Assembly: GCA_021767625.1 (NCBI GenBank)
Contig: JAASTB010000007.1
Span: forward strand, 1 to 25,096
Direction of reading: 5' to 3'
From: Wenzhouxiangella sp.
GTDB taxonomy: Bacteria; Pseudomonadota; Gammaproteobacteria; Xanthomonadales; Wenzhouxiangellaceae
DNA length: 25,096 bases
The position numbers were made by a program, and so were the translations under genes. Positions 1 to 7,442 of the stretch are shown in pieces. The notes beneath the pieces are model-generated. The model saw only the letters and a program-made list of their open reading frames with translations. It searched no databases and was not told the DNA's origin. Position 1 is the first letter of the stretch; each line of letters starts with the position of its first letter.

Positions 1-1
1 G

Positions 2-130
2 CGCCTGGGACAGGCGGCGGTGCGGGCCGATGCCGCGGGCGCCGGTCAGGTGCTGCGCGGTTACCGGCTGCTTTACGCGGCAGTGGCCGGCGATCTGCGC
101 GCCGTTCTCTGCCGCGGCGGCCGGCGCTGA
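2..130 (+). CDS. 3' end of an unidentified gene (truncated by window edge)
   Basis: An open frame enters from the left edge and stops at the TGA at 128-130, giving the last 42 residues of a protein (ending in AVLCRGGRR). The tail is rich in Ala, Arg and Leu and carries no motif I recognise. The TGA shares its final A with the ATG of the next glycosyltransferase gene, so the two are probably translationally coupled in one operon. By context it could be another polysaccharide or lipopolysaccharide assembly gene, but the fragment is too short to assign. Confidence 0.5.
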   Translation, partial: RLGQAAVRADAAGAGQVLRGYRLLYAAVAGDLRAVLCRGGRR

Positions 131-1197
131 TGCGCGTGCTGCTGCTCAGTCGCTACACCCGCCAGGGGGCGAGCTCGCGGGTGCGCTCGCTGCAGTACCT
201 GCCGGCCCTGGCGGCCGCGGGGATCGAGGTGCAGGTGGCGCCGCTGCTCGATGCCGCCTACCTCGGCGACCTCTACGCCGGCCGCGCGACCGACTGGCCG
301 CACGTGGCGGTGCGCTATCTGGCACGCCTGCGCCAGCTGGCCACGGCGGGGCGCTTCGATCTGCTGTGGGTGGAGAAGGAGCTCTTTCCCCTGCTGCCGG
401 CCGGCGCGGAGCGCCTGCTGGCGCGCCTGCGTGTGCCCTACGTAGTCGACTACGACGATGCCGTGTTCCACAACTACGATCGCCACCGCCGCCCGCTGGT
501 GCGTCGCCTGCTGGGGCGCAAGATCGACGTGGTGATGGCGCACGCCCGCGCGGTGTTCGCCGGCAACGACTATCTCGCCGCGCGGGCGCAGGCCGCCGGT
601 GCGCGGCGGGTGGTGGCCCTGCCGACCGTGGTGGACCTGCAGCGCTACCCGCCGCCGGCCGCCAGCCGCGCCGCGGGGCCGCTGCGCATCGGCTGGATCG
701 GCACGCCGGCCACCGCGGGCTATCTGCAGGCGGTGGCGCCAGCGCTGCGCGCCGCGGCGGCGGACGGAGCGGCGGTGGTGCTGATCGGCGCGCCGCCCGG
801 AACGCTGGCCGACTGCGGCGCCGAATGCCGGCCCTGGCAGGAGGCCGCGGAGGCGGAGGAGATCGCGCGCTTCGACATCGGCATCATGCCGCTGCCCGAT
901 GCGCCCTTCGAACGCGGCAAGTGCGGCTACAAGCTGATCCAGTACATGGCCTGCGCCGTGCCCTGCGTGGCCAGCCCGGTGGGCGTGAACCGGAGCCTGC
1001 TGGCCACCGGCGCGGGCCTTTTGGCCGCCGAGCCGGCGCAGTGGCACCAGGCGCTGCAGCGGCTGCTGGCCGACCCGGCGCTGCGCATGCGCGCCGGGCG
1101 CATCGGCCGGGCACAGGTAGCGGCGCGCTACAGCGTGCAGGCGCAGGCGCCGACGCTGATCGCCGCGCTGCGCGAGGCTGCCGATGATGGTGCCTGA
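130..1197 (+). CDS. Glycosyltransferase, GT4-like (GT-B fold)
   Basis: A 355-residue cytoplasmic protein, the usual length for family-4 glycosyltransferases. The N-terminus (MRVLLLSRYTRQGASSRVRS) is a typical first beta strand and loop of a GT-B Rossmann domain. Around residues 185-195 RIGWIGTPAT starts the second Rossmann domain. The C-terminal half contains IGIMPLPDAPFERGKCGYK followed by YMACAVPCVASPVGVN, the region that in GT4 enzymes binds the nucleotide-sugar donor. It should transfer a sugar from a nucleotide donor onto a growing surface glycan; donor and acceptor cannot be read from sequence. The start overlaps the upstream stop by one base and the 3' end overlaps the next glycosyltransferase by 14 nt, so this is part of a glycan-assembly operon. 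Confidence 0.88.
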   Translation: MRVLLLSRYTRQGASSRVRSLQYLPALAAAGIEVQVAPLLDAAYLGDLYAGRATDWPHVAVRYLARLRQLATAGRFDLLWVEKELFPLLPAGAERLLARLRVPYVVDYDDAVFHNYDRHRRPLVRRLLGRKIDVVMAHARAVFAGNDYLAARAQAAGARRVVALPTVVDLQRYPPPAASRAAGPLRIGWIGTPATAGYLQAVAPALRAAAADGAAVVLIGAPPGTLADCGAECRPWQEAAEAEEIARFDIGIMPLPDAPFERGKCGYKLIQYMACAVPCVASPVGVNRSLLATGAGLLAAEPAQWHQALQRLLADPALRMRAGRIGRAQVAARYSVQAQAPTLIAALREAADDGA

Positions 1198-2434
1198 GCC
1201 GCCGCTGCCGGAGAGCTGGGCAGCGGCCCTGCCGGCCCTGGCGGCACGCTGGCGACCGACCCTGGCCGGACGGCGGTTGCTGTTCGTGCACAACGATATC
1301 GGCTACTTCCTCTCCCATCGCCTGCCGGTGGCGCAGGCGGCGATTGCCGCGGGTGCCGAGGTCCAGCTGGCGGCGCCCCCCGGTGCCGGGGAGGGGCCTG
1401 CCGCCGCCCTTGCTGCGCAGGGCATCGACCTGGTGCCGCTTGCACTCGTGCGCCGGCGCATGAATCCGCTGGGCGAGGCCGGTACGGTGGCCGCGCTGGC
1501 CCGGCTGTATCGCCGGCTGCGGCCGGAGCTGGCCCATCACGTGACGATCAAGCCGGTGCTCTACGGTGGACTGGCCGCCCGCGCCGCCGGCGTGCCGGCG
1601 GTGGTGGCCGCCGTACCCGGCCGTGGCACGGTGTTCACGCGGCAGGGCCGGGCGGCGGCGGTGCTGCGCGCCGGCGTGCGCCAGGCCTACCGGCGGGCGC
1701 TGGCTCATCCGAACGGGCAGGTGATCTTCCAGAACCCGGACGATTTGGCCTACTTCGTCGACACCGGCCTGCTCGGGGCGGAGCGGGCCGTGCTGATCCG
1801 GGGCTCCGGCGTGGACCCCGCCGAGTTTTACCCGGCGCCGCCTGCCGCTCGCAGCGGCGAGCCGGCGCTGGTGCTGTTCGCCGCGCGCATGCTCTGGGAC
1901 AAGGGCGTGGCGGGCTATGTGGAGGCGGCGCGGCGCCTGCGCGCGGAGGGCGTGCAGGCCCGCTTCGTGCTGTGTGGCGAGCCCGATGCCGGCAATCCGG
2001 GCGCCGTGCCGGTGGCGCAGCTGCAGGCATGGCACGCGGAGGGCGCGGTCGAATGGCTAGGCCGGCGGGACGACATGCCCGCGCTGCTGCGCCAGGCACA
2101 GGTGGTGTGCCTGCCGTCCGCCTATGGCGAGGGCGTGCCGAAGATCCTGATCGAGGCGGCCGCCAGCGGCGTGGCGATCGTCACCACCGACACGCCGGGC
2201 TGCCGGGAGATCGTGCAGCACGGGCACAACGGCCTGCTGGTGCCGCCGAAGGACACGCCGGCGCTGGTGGCGGCGCTGGCGGCGCTGCTCGCCGATCCGG
2301 CGCGGTGCGCCCAGTTCGGCGCCGCCGGCCGGGCCCGGGTGCTGGCGCAGTTTGCCTTGCCGCAGGTGGTGGCGCAGACGCTGGCGCTGTACGCGCGCCT
2401 GCTGACCCCGGGCGGCGGACTCAGGCGCGACTGA
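1184..2434 (+). CDS. Glycosyltransferase family 4
   Basis: A 416-residue GT-B glycosyltransferase. The N-terminal domain begins LLFVHNDIGYFLSHRLPVA and contains HHVTIKPVLYGGLAARAAG around residue 115. This pattern is known from glycosyltransferases of O-antigen and capsule repeat-unit assembly related to PglA/CapM. The C-terminal donor-binding domain has PSAYGEGVPKILIEAAASG followed by GCREIVQHGHNGLLVPP, with the glutamates of the conserved EX7E-type motif. It starts inside the end of the preceding glycosyltransferase (14-nt overlap; two consecutive ATGs at 1184 and 1187 are both possible starts). Its stop overlaps the convergent galE stop by 14 nt, leaving no room for a separate terminator. 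Acceptor specificity is unknown. Confidence 0.9.
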   Translation: MMVPEPPLPESWAAALPALAARWRPTLAGRRLLFVHNDIGYFLSHRLPVAQAAIAAGAEVQLAAPPGAGEGPAAALAAQGIDLVPLALVRRRMNPLGEAGTVAALARLYRRLRPELAHHVTIKPVLYGGLAARAAGVPAVVAAVPGRGTVFTRQGRAAAVLRAGVRQAYRRALAHPNGQVIFQNPDDLAYFVDTGLLGAERAVLIRGSGVDPAEFYPAPPAARSGEPALVLFAARMLWDKGVAGYVEAARRLRAEGVQARFVLCGEPDAGNPGAVPVAQLQAWHAEGAVEWLGRRDDMPALLRQAQVVCLPSAYGEGVPKILIEAAASGVAIVTTDTPGCREIVQHGHNGLLVPPKDTPALVAALAALLADPARCAQFGAAGRARVLAQFALPQVVAQTLALYARLLTPGGGLRRD

Positions 2435-3416
2435 CCTCCAGCTGCCGGCATTCCCAGGCCAGCGCGGTGCGGATCATCTCTTCCACGTTGTCGTAGCGTG
2501 GTCGCCAGCCCAGCACCTCGCGGATGCGGTGGGCATCGGCCACCACGTGCGGCAGATCGCCCGGCCGGCGCGGCATCTCGCGCACCGCCAGCGGTTGGCC
2601 GGTGACCCGCTCCACCGCCTTGATCACCTCGCGCACGCTGGTGCCGTGGCCGTAGCCGCAGTTCAGTGTGACCGAGCCGCCGCCGGACTCGAGATGGACC
2701 AGCGCGTCCAGGTGGGCGCGCGCCAGGTCGTCGACGTGGATGTAGTCGCGCACGCCGGTGCCATCGGGCGTGTCGTAGTCGGTGCCGAAGATTTCCACAT
2801 GCTTGCGCAGCCCGGCGGCGGCCTCGCAGCAGACCTTCACCAGCGCCCGGCCCAGCCCCGGCTGCGGGCCGAGTTCACAGTCGCCCGCCGCGCCGGCCAC
2901 GTTGAAGTAGCGCAGGGTGACGAAGCGCAGCTCGCCAGCGGCAGCGAGATCCGCGAGCATCCACTCGCCGACCAGCTTGCTGCGACCATAGGGCGTGATC
3001 GGCGCCGGCGGGTCGCTCTCGCGGGCGATGCCCGTTTCGACCCGGCCGTAAACGGCGGCGGTGGAGGAATAGATGAACTGCCGCACGCCGGCCTGATGGC
3101 AGCCGGCGAGCAGGTTACGCATCTGGCTGACGTTGTTGCCGTAGTAGCGCAGCGGTTCGCGCAGCGAGGTCGAGACGTCCAGGTGACCGGCGAAGTGCAG
3201 CACGCTGGTGATGCGGTGCTCGCGCAGCAGCCGCTCGACCAGCGCCCGGTCACCGACCTCGCCGACCACCAGCTGCGCCTGGCCCACGGCGCCGGCGTGG
3301 CCGGTGGACAGATCGTCCAGCACGAGCACCCGCCGGCCCTGCTGGCTGAGCTGGCGGACCACATGACTGCCGATGTAGCCGGCGCCGCCGGTGACGAGGA
3401 TGGGAGCTGCCTGCAT
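2421..3416 (-). CDS. galE: UDP-glucose 4-epimerase
   Basis: A 331-residue extended short-chain dehydrogenase/reductase that interconverts UDP-glucose and UDP-galactose using bound NAD. The chosen ATG (3414-3416) gives the normal N-terminus MQAAPILVTGGAGYIGSHVV, with the NAD-binding GxxGxxG at G10, G13 and G16; an upstream in-frame ATG at 3452 would only add a non-conserved extension. Other family marks are LDDLSTGH, the SSTAAVYG strand, and the catalytic Y143-x-x-x-K147 in PYGRSK. It lies convergent to the glycosyltransferase operon and divergent from argG. It probably supplies UDP-galactose to the neighbouring glycosyltransferases. Length and motifs are complete. Confidence 0.95.
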   Translation of the reverse strand: MQAAPILVTGGAGYIGSHVVRQLSQQGRRVLVLDDLSTGHAGAVGQAQLVVGEVGDRALVERLLREHRITSVLHFAGHLDVSTSLREPLRYYGNNVSQMRNLLAGCHQAGVRQFIYSSTAAVYGRVETGIARESDPPAPITPYGRSKLVGEWMLADLAAAGELRFVTLRYFNVAGAAGDCELGPQPGLGRALVKVCCEAAAGLRKHVEIFGTDYDTPDGTGVRDYIHVDDLARAHLDALVHLESGGGSVTLNCGYGHGTSVREVIKAVERVTGQPLAVREMPRRPGDLPHVVADAHRIREVLGWRPRYDNVEEMIRTALAWECRQLEVSRA

Positions 3417-3538
3417 CTGGAGCCGGTCTCGAATTCGCGTGCACCTTATCATTCTCGGCCGCGCCGGCCCAAGGAATAGGGCGCATTGGCGTCTGCTACC
3501 ATGGCGGGTTTATCTGCATCTGCCGTGGCGAAAATACG
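3417..3538. promoter_or_regulatory. Divergent galE-argG intergenic region with candidate promoters
   Basis: This 122-bp gap separates two divergent genes, so promoters for both must lie here or in the coding starts. On the plus strand TTGGCG (3486-3491) and TTATCT (3510-3515) are 18 bp apart, a weak sigma70-like pair ahead of argG. On the minus strand an AATGATAAGG stretch near 3450 lies about 16 bp downstream of a TTGGGC and could be the galE -10 region. Neither pair is close to consensus. No clear Shine-Dalgarno is visible before the argG ATG. Confidence 0.3.
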
Positions 3539-4756
3539 ATGAGCGCGTCCGATTCCCCTGTGCGCAAGGTGGTGCTGGCCTATTCCGGCGGCCTCGACAC
3601 CTCCGTGATCCTGCGCTGGCTGACCGAAACCTACGGCTGCGAGGTGGTCACCTTCACGGCCGATCTCGGCCAGGGGGAGGAACTCGAACCGGCGCGGCGC
3701 AAGGCCGAGGCCATGGGCGTGCAGCAGATCTACATCGACGACCTGCGCGAGACCTTCGTACGGGATTTCGTCTTCCCGATGTTTCGCGCCAACGCGATCT
3801 ACGAGGGCGAATACCTGCTCGGCACCTCCATCGCGCGGCCGCTGATCGCCCGCCGGCTGGTGGAGATCGCCGCAGAAACCGGCGCCGATGCGGTGGCCCA
3901 CGGCGCCACCGGCAAGGGCAACGATCAGGTGCGTTTCGAACTCGGCGTGGCCGCGCTGGCGCCCTCGCTGCGGGTGATCGCGCCCTGGCGCGAGTGGGAC
4001 CTGAACTCGCGCGAGAAGCTGCTGGACTATGCCGGCCGGCACGAGATTCCGATCGAGCGCGGCGGGCGCAAGTCGCCCTATTCAATGGACGCCAACCTGC
4101 TGCACATCTCTTACGAGGGCGGCGAGCTGGAGGATCCCTGGACCGAGCCGGACGAGGCCATGTGGCGCTGGACGGTGGCCCCCGAGCAGGCGCCGCAGAC
4201 GCCGCAGTATGTGGAGATCGAGTTTGCCGGCGGCGATCCGGTCGCCATCGACGGGCAGGCGCTCGGCCCGGCCGCGATGCTGGCCGAGCTCAACCGGCTC
4301 GGCGGGGCGCACGGCATCGGCCGGCTCGATATCGTGGAAAACCGCTACGTCGGCATGAAATCGCGCGGCTGCTACGAGACGCCCGGCGGTACGCTGCTGC
4401 TGAAGGCACGCCGGGGCATCGAGTCGCTCACGCTCGATCGCGAGGCGGCCCACCTGAAGGACGAGCTGATGCCGCGCTACGCCTCGCTGATCTACAACGG
4501 CTACTGGTGGAGCCCGGAGCGGGAGATGCTCCAGCAGGCCATTGATCACACGCAGCGGCGGGTGAACGGTACCGTGCGCCTGAAGCTCTACAAGGGCGCC
4601 GTCAGCGTCGTCGGCCGCAAGTCCGAAGCCAGTCTGTTCGATGCCAACATCGCCACGTTCGAGGACGATGCCGGCGTCTATGATCAGCGCGATGCTGCCG
4701 GGTTCATCCGCCTGAACGGCCTGCGCCTGGCCATTGGCGCGCGCCGGGGGCGCTGA
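3539..4756 (+). CDS. argG: Argininosuccinate synthase
   Basis: A 405-residue enzyme that condenses citrulline and aspartate with ATP to argininosuccinate, the penultimate step of arginine biosynthesis, in the cytoplasm. The N-terminal pyrophosphatase-type P-loop is intact: AYSGGLDTS at residues 14-22. Further family marks are TADLGQGEE near residue 40, GTSIARPLIA near 95, the AHGATGKGNDQVRFE region near 121, YSMDANLLHIS near 181 and SRGCYETPGGT near 280. Length matches the family (about 400). It is transcribed away from galE, and a permease gene follows after only 24 nt, so the three downstream genes may be co-transcribed although no functional link is evident. Confidence 0.97.
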   Translation: MSASDSPVRKVVLAYSGGLDTSVILRWLTETYGCEVVTFTADLGQGEELEPARRKAEAMGVQQIYIDDLRETFVRDFVFPMFRANAIYEGEYLLGTSIARPLIARRLVEIAAETGADAVAHGATGKGNDQVRFELGVAALAPSLRVIAPWREWDLNSREKLLDYAGRHEIPIERGGRKSPYSMDANLLHISYEGGELEDPWTEPDEAMWRWTVAPEQAPQTPQYVEIEFAGGDPVAIDGQALGPAAMLAELNRLGGAHGIGRLDIVENRYVGMKSRGCYETPGGTLLLKARRGIESLTLDREAAHLKDELMPRYASLIYNGYWWSPEREMLQQAIDHTQRRVNGTVRLKLYKGAVSVVGRKSEASLFDANIATFEDDAGVYDQRDAAGFIRLNGLRLAIGARRGR

Positions 4757-4780
4757 GCGACCGGCCCTGCCGCCGCGCTG

Positions 4781-5320
4781 ATGTCACGCCCGCCGGCCGG
4801 CGGCGCACCGCGGCGCCGCAACTGGATGCTGTGGCTGTTCGTGCTGCTGGCAGGGGTCGGCGGCGGAGCGGTGTGGCAGCTGCAGGGCGCGGCGATGTTC
4901 TGGGCGCAGCTGCACGACAGCCTGCTGCTGCTGCTGCAGATCCTGCCGATCATCGTCTTCGCCATGCTGCTGGCCGGCTACTTCCAGGTGCTGGTGCCGC
5001 GTGAGCGCATGCGCCGCCAGCTCGGCGAGCAGAGCGGGCTGCGCGGCCTGCTGATCGCCACCGGGGCCGGCGCCATCACCCCCGGTGGACCGTTCGCCGC
5101 CTTTCCGCTGGTGCTGGCGCTGTACCAGGCTGGCGCGGGCTTCGGCACCTGCGTGGCCTACGTCACCAGCTGGTCGGTGCTCGGCCTGACGCGGGTGCTG
5201 GTGTTCGAGGTGCCGCTGCTGGGGCGCGATTTCGTGCTCGTGCGCCTGCTGGTGTCGTTGCCGCTGCCGCTGCTCGCCGGCTATCTGGCGAGGCATCTGG
5301 CGGGCGAGGGCGGCAGGTAA
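4781..5320 (+). CDS. Half-size permease, ArsP/DUF318 family (first half)
   Basis: A 179-residue integral membrane protein. Hydrophobic segments lie at about residues 15-35, 42-65, 85-110, 118-140 and 150-170. The signature GAITPGGPFAAFPLVLALYQ near 95-115 followed by TSWSVLGLTRVLVFEVPLLG is the repeated core of the predicted permease family PF03773 (ArsP_1), normally found twice in one protein of about 300-350 residues. Here the protein holds only one copy and the next gene encodes the other. The stop codon overlaps the next start, so the two halves are almost certainly co-translated and may assemble as a heterodimer. The transported substrate is unknown; ArsP members export organoarsenicals, while many relatives are uncharacterised. 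Confidence 0.7.
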   Translation: MSRPPAGGAPRRRNWMLWLFVLLAGVGGGAVWQLQGAAMFWAQLHDSLLLLLQILPIIVFAMLLAGYFQVLVPRERMRRQLGEQSGLRGLLIATGAGAITPGGPFAAFPLVLALYQAGAGFGTCVAYVTSWSVLGLTRVLVFEVPLLGRDFVLVRLLVSLPLPLLAGYLARHLAGEGGR

Positions 5321-5814
5321 TGCTCGGTGCCACGGCGTTGCTGGCCGTCCTGCTCGCGGCGGCGGCGCTGTGGGCACAGCAGCGCGACGCCAGCCTGCAT
5401 CGCCAGGCGGCGGAGCAGGGCCTTGCGCAGCTGCGCGGCCTGCTGCTGGTGCTGCCGGTCGCGCTGGTGGCGGCAGGCTTTCTGGGCGCGCTGATTCCGG
5501 AGGACAGGGTCGTGGCGCTGGTCGGCGGCGGCTCCGGGCTGCGCGGCATTCTGATCGCGAGCCTCATCGGCAGCATCCTGCCCGGCGGACCGATGGTCAC
5601 CTTCCCCATCGTGGTGGTGTTGTTCGATGCCGGCGCGGGAACGCCGCAGATGGTGGCGCTGCTGACTTCGTGGTCCGTCCTGGCGCTGCACCGCGTGCTG
5701 GCGTTCGAGATCCCGCTGGTGGGCGTCGCCTTCAGTCTGCGTCGGCTGGCGGCCTCGCTCCTGCTGCCGCCCATCGCCGGCCTGCTCAGCGCGGGATTGC
5801 TGCTGCTGTTCTGA
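5320..5814 (+). CDS. Half-size permease, ArsP/DUF318 family (second half)
   Basis: A 164-residue membrane protein paralogous to the preceding gene. It repeats the same core: GSILPGGPMVTFPIVVVLFD near residues 85-105, then TSWSVLALHRVLAFEIPLVG. The alignment with the first half is obvious by eye across some 55 residues (PGGP, FPxVxxL, AGAG, TSWSVL, RVLxFEIPL). The ATG at 5320 shares its first base with the TAA stop of the upstream half (TAATG), indicating coupling. There are four to five hydrophobic segments and a very hydrophobic C-terminus. Together the pair should make one pseudosymmetric permease. A sequencing frameshift in a single full-length gene is possible but unlikely, because the second half has its own start and an N-terminal hydrophobic segment. 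Confidence 0.68.
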   Translation: MLGATALLAVLLAAAALWAQQRDASLHRQAAEQGLAQLRGLLLVLPVALVAAGFLGALIPEDRVVALVGGGSGLRGILIASLIGSILPGGPMVTFPIVVVLFDAGAGTPQMVALLTSWSVLALHRVLAFEIPLVGVAFSLRRLAASLLLPPIAGLLSAGLLLLF

Positions 5815-6019
5815 GCGGTGCGCAGGGCAACGGCCTGTACTGCCGCCGAACCGCGTTGCGCGACCTGATCGGGGTCGACTTCCGGGTGGGCGCTGTGCCG
5901 TGGCCGCCGAGGCGTACCGCATGATGGCCCGGCCGATGTCGCGGCCGGTCGATCCTGTTCGCTGTGGCCGGTGTGGCCCGGCATCGTTCGGCGCGGCCGG
6001 CGTCATCGCCAAGGAAGCA

Positions 6020-6283
6020 ATGCCCAGCTGCCGGCTCTGCGGCTGGCTGATGGCTAACGCGCACACCGGCTTCATCATCGAGCATTTGGACGGGCGCGCC
6101 GAGCGGCTTTGCTGCGGCGGCGTACTGCGCAACACGGACGAGGTTGCCGGCATCAGCACGATCGACGTCCTGCCCGGCGTGGAGACCGATACGCGCGATG
6201 CCTGCTCCGCCAGGGATTCAAGCTTCACAGGCCGCGCCCCATCCTGCCGGCCTTTGCCGCGCGGCGGGGAAGGCTGGGCGTAG
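6020..6283 (+). CDS. Small cysteine-rich protein, weakly NosL-like
   Basis: An 87-residue frame beginning MPSCRLCGWLMANAHTG. I chose the ATG at 6020 because AAGGAA at 6011-6016 makes a good Shine-Dalgarno at proper spacing; upstream in-frame ATGs at 5900-5936 lack one. A CxxCG motif (residues 4-8), a CCGG pair near residue 33 and a C-terminal pattern DVLPGVETDTRDA recall the copper-binding NosL family (CxxCGM, then a tDYxTGxxIDAxxA-like block). The match is by eye, without a lipoprotein signal and with the usual methionine ligand replaced by Trp. It may be a degenerate or cytosolic relative, or an unrelated small metal-binding protein. The gene lies 205 bp after the permease pair on the same strand; I see nothing else in that gap. 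Confidence 0.33.
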   Translation: MPSCRLCGWLMANAHTGFIIEHLDGRAERLCCGGVLRNTDEVAGISTIDVLPGVETDTRDACSARDSSFTGRAPSCRPLPRGGEGWA

Positions 6284-6306
6284 CATTGCGGCACGGAGGC
6301 TGAATT

Positions 6307-6328
6307 TGCCGCGGTCTTCGCCGCGGCA
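6307..6328. terminator. GC-rich stem-loop, possible terminator
   Basis: TGCCGCGG (6307-6314) and CCGCGGCA (6321-6328) form a perfect 8-bp stem around a TCTTCG loop. It sits 24 bp after the small cysteine-rich gene and could end plus-strand transcription or stop read-through from array 1 on the minus strand. There is no U-tract on either side, so it is not a classical intrinsic terminator. Confidence 0.35.
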
Positions 6329-6390
6329 CACCTCCGCCAGCACTGCTGCACCGGAGCTCCGGCGGCGCGCCGGCCGCGTTCCCGCCGCTG

Positions 6391-6486
6391 CCCACGTCGC
6401 TGCCCACGTCGCTGCCCACGTCGCTGCCCACGTCGCTGCCCACGTCGCTGCCCACGTCGCTGCCCACGTCGCTGCCCACGTCGCTC
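6391..6486. repeat. Perfect 12-bp tandem repeat, eight units
   Basis: Eight head-to-tail copies of CCCACGTCGCTG; the first seven are identical and the eighth ends in C instead of G. Because 12 is divisible by 3, all six frames stay open through it (minus strand reads Asp-Val-Gly-Ser repeats). No convincing gene surrounds it: the stretch from 6284 to 6662 otherwise holds only the stem-loop above and a run of eight T at 6538-6546. The near-perfect identity points to recent expansion. It lies about 175 bp beyond the leader-distal end of CRISPR array 1. Confidence 0.9.
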
Positions 6487-6662
6487 TTGCGCCCGCGGGG
6501 CCGGAGAGGCACGACCTCACTGCCGTGTCTTGATTCCTTTTTTTTCGAGGCCGCGGGGCGATACGCCATTTCCCGATCCAACACGCGACGGCGGATCTTG
6601 ACGCGAGTTCCTCGGGGCGGTGGTTCGGCCTCGCGGGCGCTCCTAAATGTCGCCACTAATCG

Positions 6663-7044
6663 GTCTTAATCCCTTCTTTTTGAGGGCGTTGGTCCGGCGA
6701 AGGGACCGGAATCACAGTTCAGGAACTTCAAGGTCTTAATCCCTTCTTTTTGAGGGCGTTGGTCCGGCCGCTTCGATCCGCGCCTTGGTAAAGAAAATTG
6801 GTCTTAATCCCTTCTTTTTGAGGGCGTTGGTCCGGCGACTCTGACGCGGCGAAGCGAACATTCGCTTCGGTCTTAATCCCTTCTTTTTGAGGGCGTTGGT
6901 CCGGCCGTCGACGTTCTTTACTCGCTCTCTGAGCGGGTGTCTTAATCCCTTCTTTTTGAGGGCGTTGGTCCGGCAGAGGCAGAAGTAATGAAACGGTTTG
7001 CTCTTGGTGTCTTAATCCCTTCTTTTTGAGGGCGTTGGTCCGGC
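6663..7044 (-). CRISPR. CRISPR array 1: 6 repeats of 36 bp, 5 spacers
   Basis: Repeats start at 6663, 6733, 6801, 6870, 6939 and 7009; all six are identical. Spacers are 32-34 nt. On the plus strand the repeat begins GTCTTAATCCC and ends GGTCCGGC. I orient transcription on the minus strand because the repeat then ends in GGGATTAAGAC, whose last 8 nt ATTAAGAC resemble the ATTGAAAC-type 5' handle of type III crRNAs, and because array 2 with a similar repeat has its decayed end on the left. A weak CCCT/AGGG stem precedes the handle, as expected for Cas6 cleavage. The leader is at 7045-7160, right after the second cas2. Spacer 1 (6699-6732, leader-distal) shares 28 nt with a spacer of array 2. 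Confidence 0.97.
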
Positions 7045-7160
7045 TGCTGGGCGTGGAAACCTCCGACAAATCAATGTGGTGTCAGGCCCCCTGCGGCTTG
7101 TTGGGGGCCGTGGGAAGTTAGCGTTTGCCGACGTCGCCTGCCTGGCCTGAAGAAGCGCAA
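7045..7160 (-). promoter_or_regulatory. Leader of CRISPR array 1
   Basis: The 116 bp between the leader-proximal repeat and the stop of the second cas2. Measured from the repeat edge it shares with the array 2 leader an ATCA(A/G)TG block at +26, CCCCCT at +43 (+42 in leader 2) and an identical GAAGTTAGC at +70. GGCCCCC and GGGGGCC (7085-7109) can pair as a 7-bp stem. These conserved positions suggest integrase-recognition elements; a promoter is not obvious and array 1 may be read through from the cas operon. Confidence 0.6.
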
Positions 7161-7442
7161 TCACAGCAGTTGTACTCCCGCAGGCAGTGGCTCCACGCCA
7201 AGGAACCGCACTCGGTGCAACGGTGCCATGACATAGATTCGCACATCGTCCCGACGCGGGTCGATCAGCTCGCGCAGCACCGCTTCCAGCGCCCGGCGCC
7301 GCCCAGGGGCCAGCAGGCAATAGAAGACGCTGTACTGAACCGGGATGCCCCAGCCCTTGAGTTCCCGGTGGATCCGGCGCAGCCGGACAGGGTCGCCGAT
7401 GTCGTAGCACACCAGCAGGTGCTGTGGCGCGTTGCGGCTCAC
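7161..7442 (-). CDS. cas2: Cas2 family protein, second copy (Cas2')
   Basis: A 93-residue Cas2-like protein. It starts at a GTG (7440-7442) that overlaps the upstream Cas1-like stop as GTGA; no ATG in frame nearby would give the right N-terminus. The ferredoxin-fold pattern is clear: QHLLVCYDIGDPVRLRRIHR at residues 7-26, then YSVFYCLLAP, a helix, and DDVRIYVMAPL. The first-strand Asp (YDI) is present. Cas2 dimers bridge two Cas1 dimers in the spacer-integration complex. This is one of two Cas2 proteins in the same four-gene operon; it is clearly diverged from the other (no extended identity), so it is not a recent duplication. It is the last gene before the array 1 leader. Confidence 0.88.
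   Translation of the reverse strand: MSRNAPQHLLVCYDIGDPVRLRRIHRELKGWGIPVQYSVFYCLLAPGRRRALEAVLRELIDPRRDDVRIYVMAPLHRVRFLGVEPLPAGVQLL

Noticed and set aside
5786..6085. Minus-strand 99-codon frame overlapping the permease end
   Set aside because: No ribosome site, unnatural composition, and it overlaps both the permease stop region and the better supported small plus-strand gene.
6225..6656. Minus-strand frame encoding Asp-Val-Gly-Ser repeats
   Set aside because: The repeat is simply the 12-bp tandem DNA read in frame; flanking residues show no natural protein composition and there is no ribosome site.
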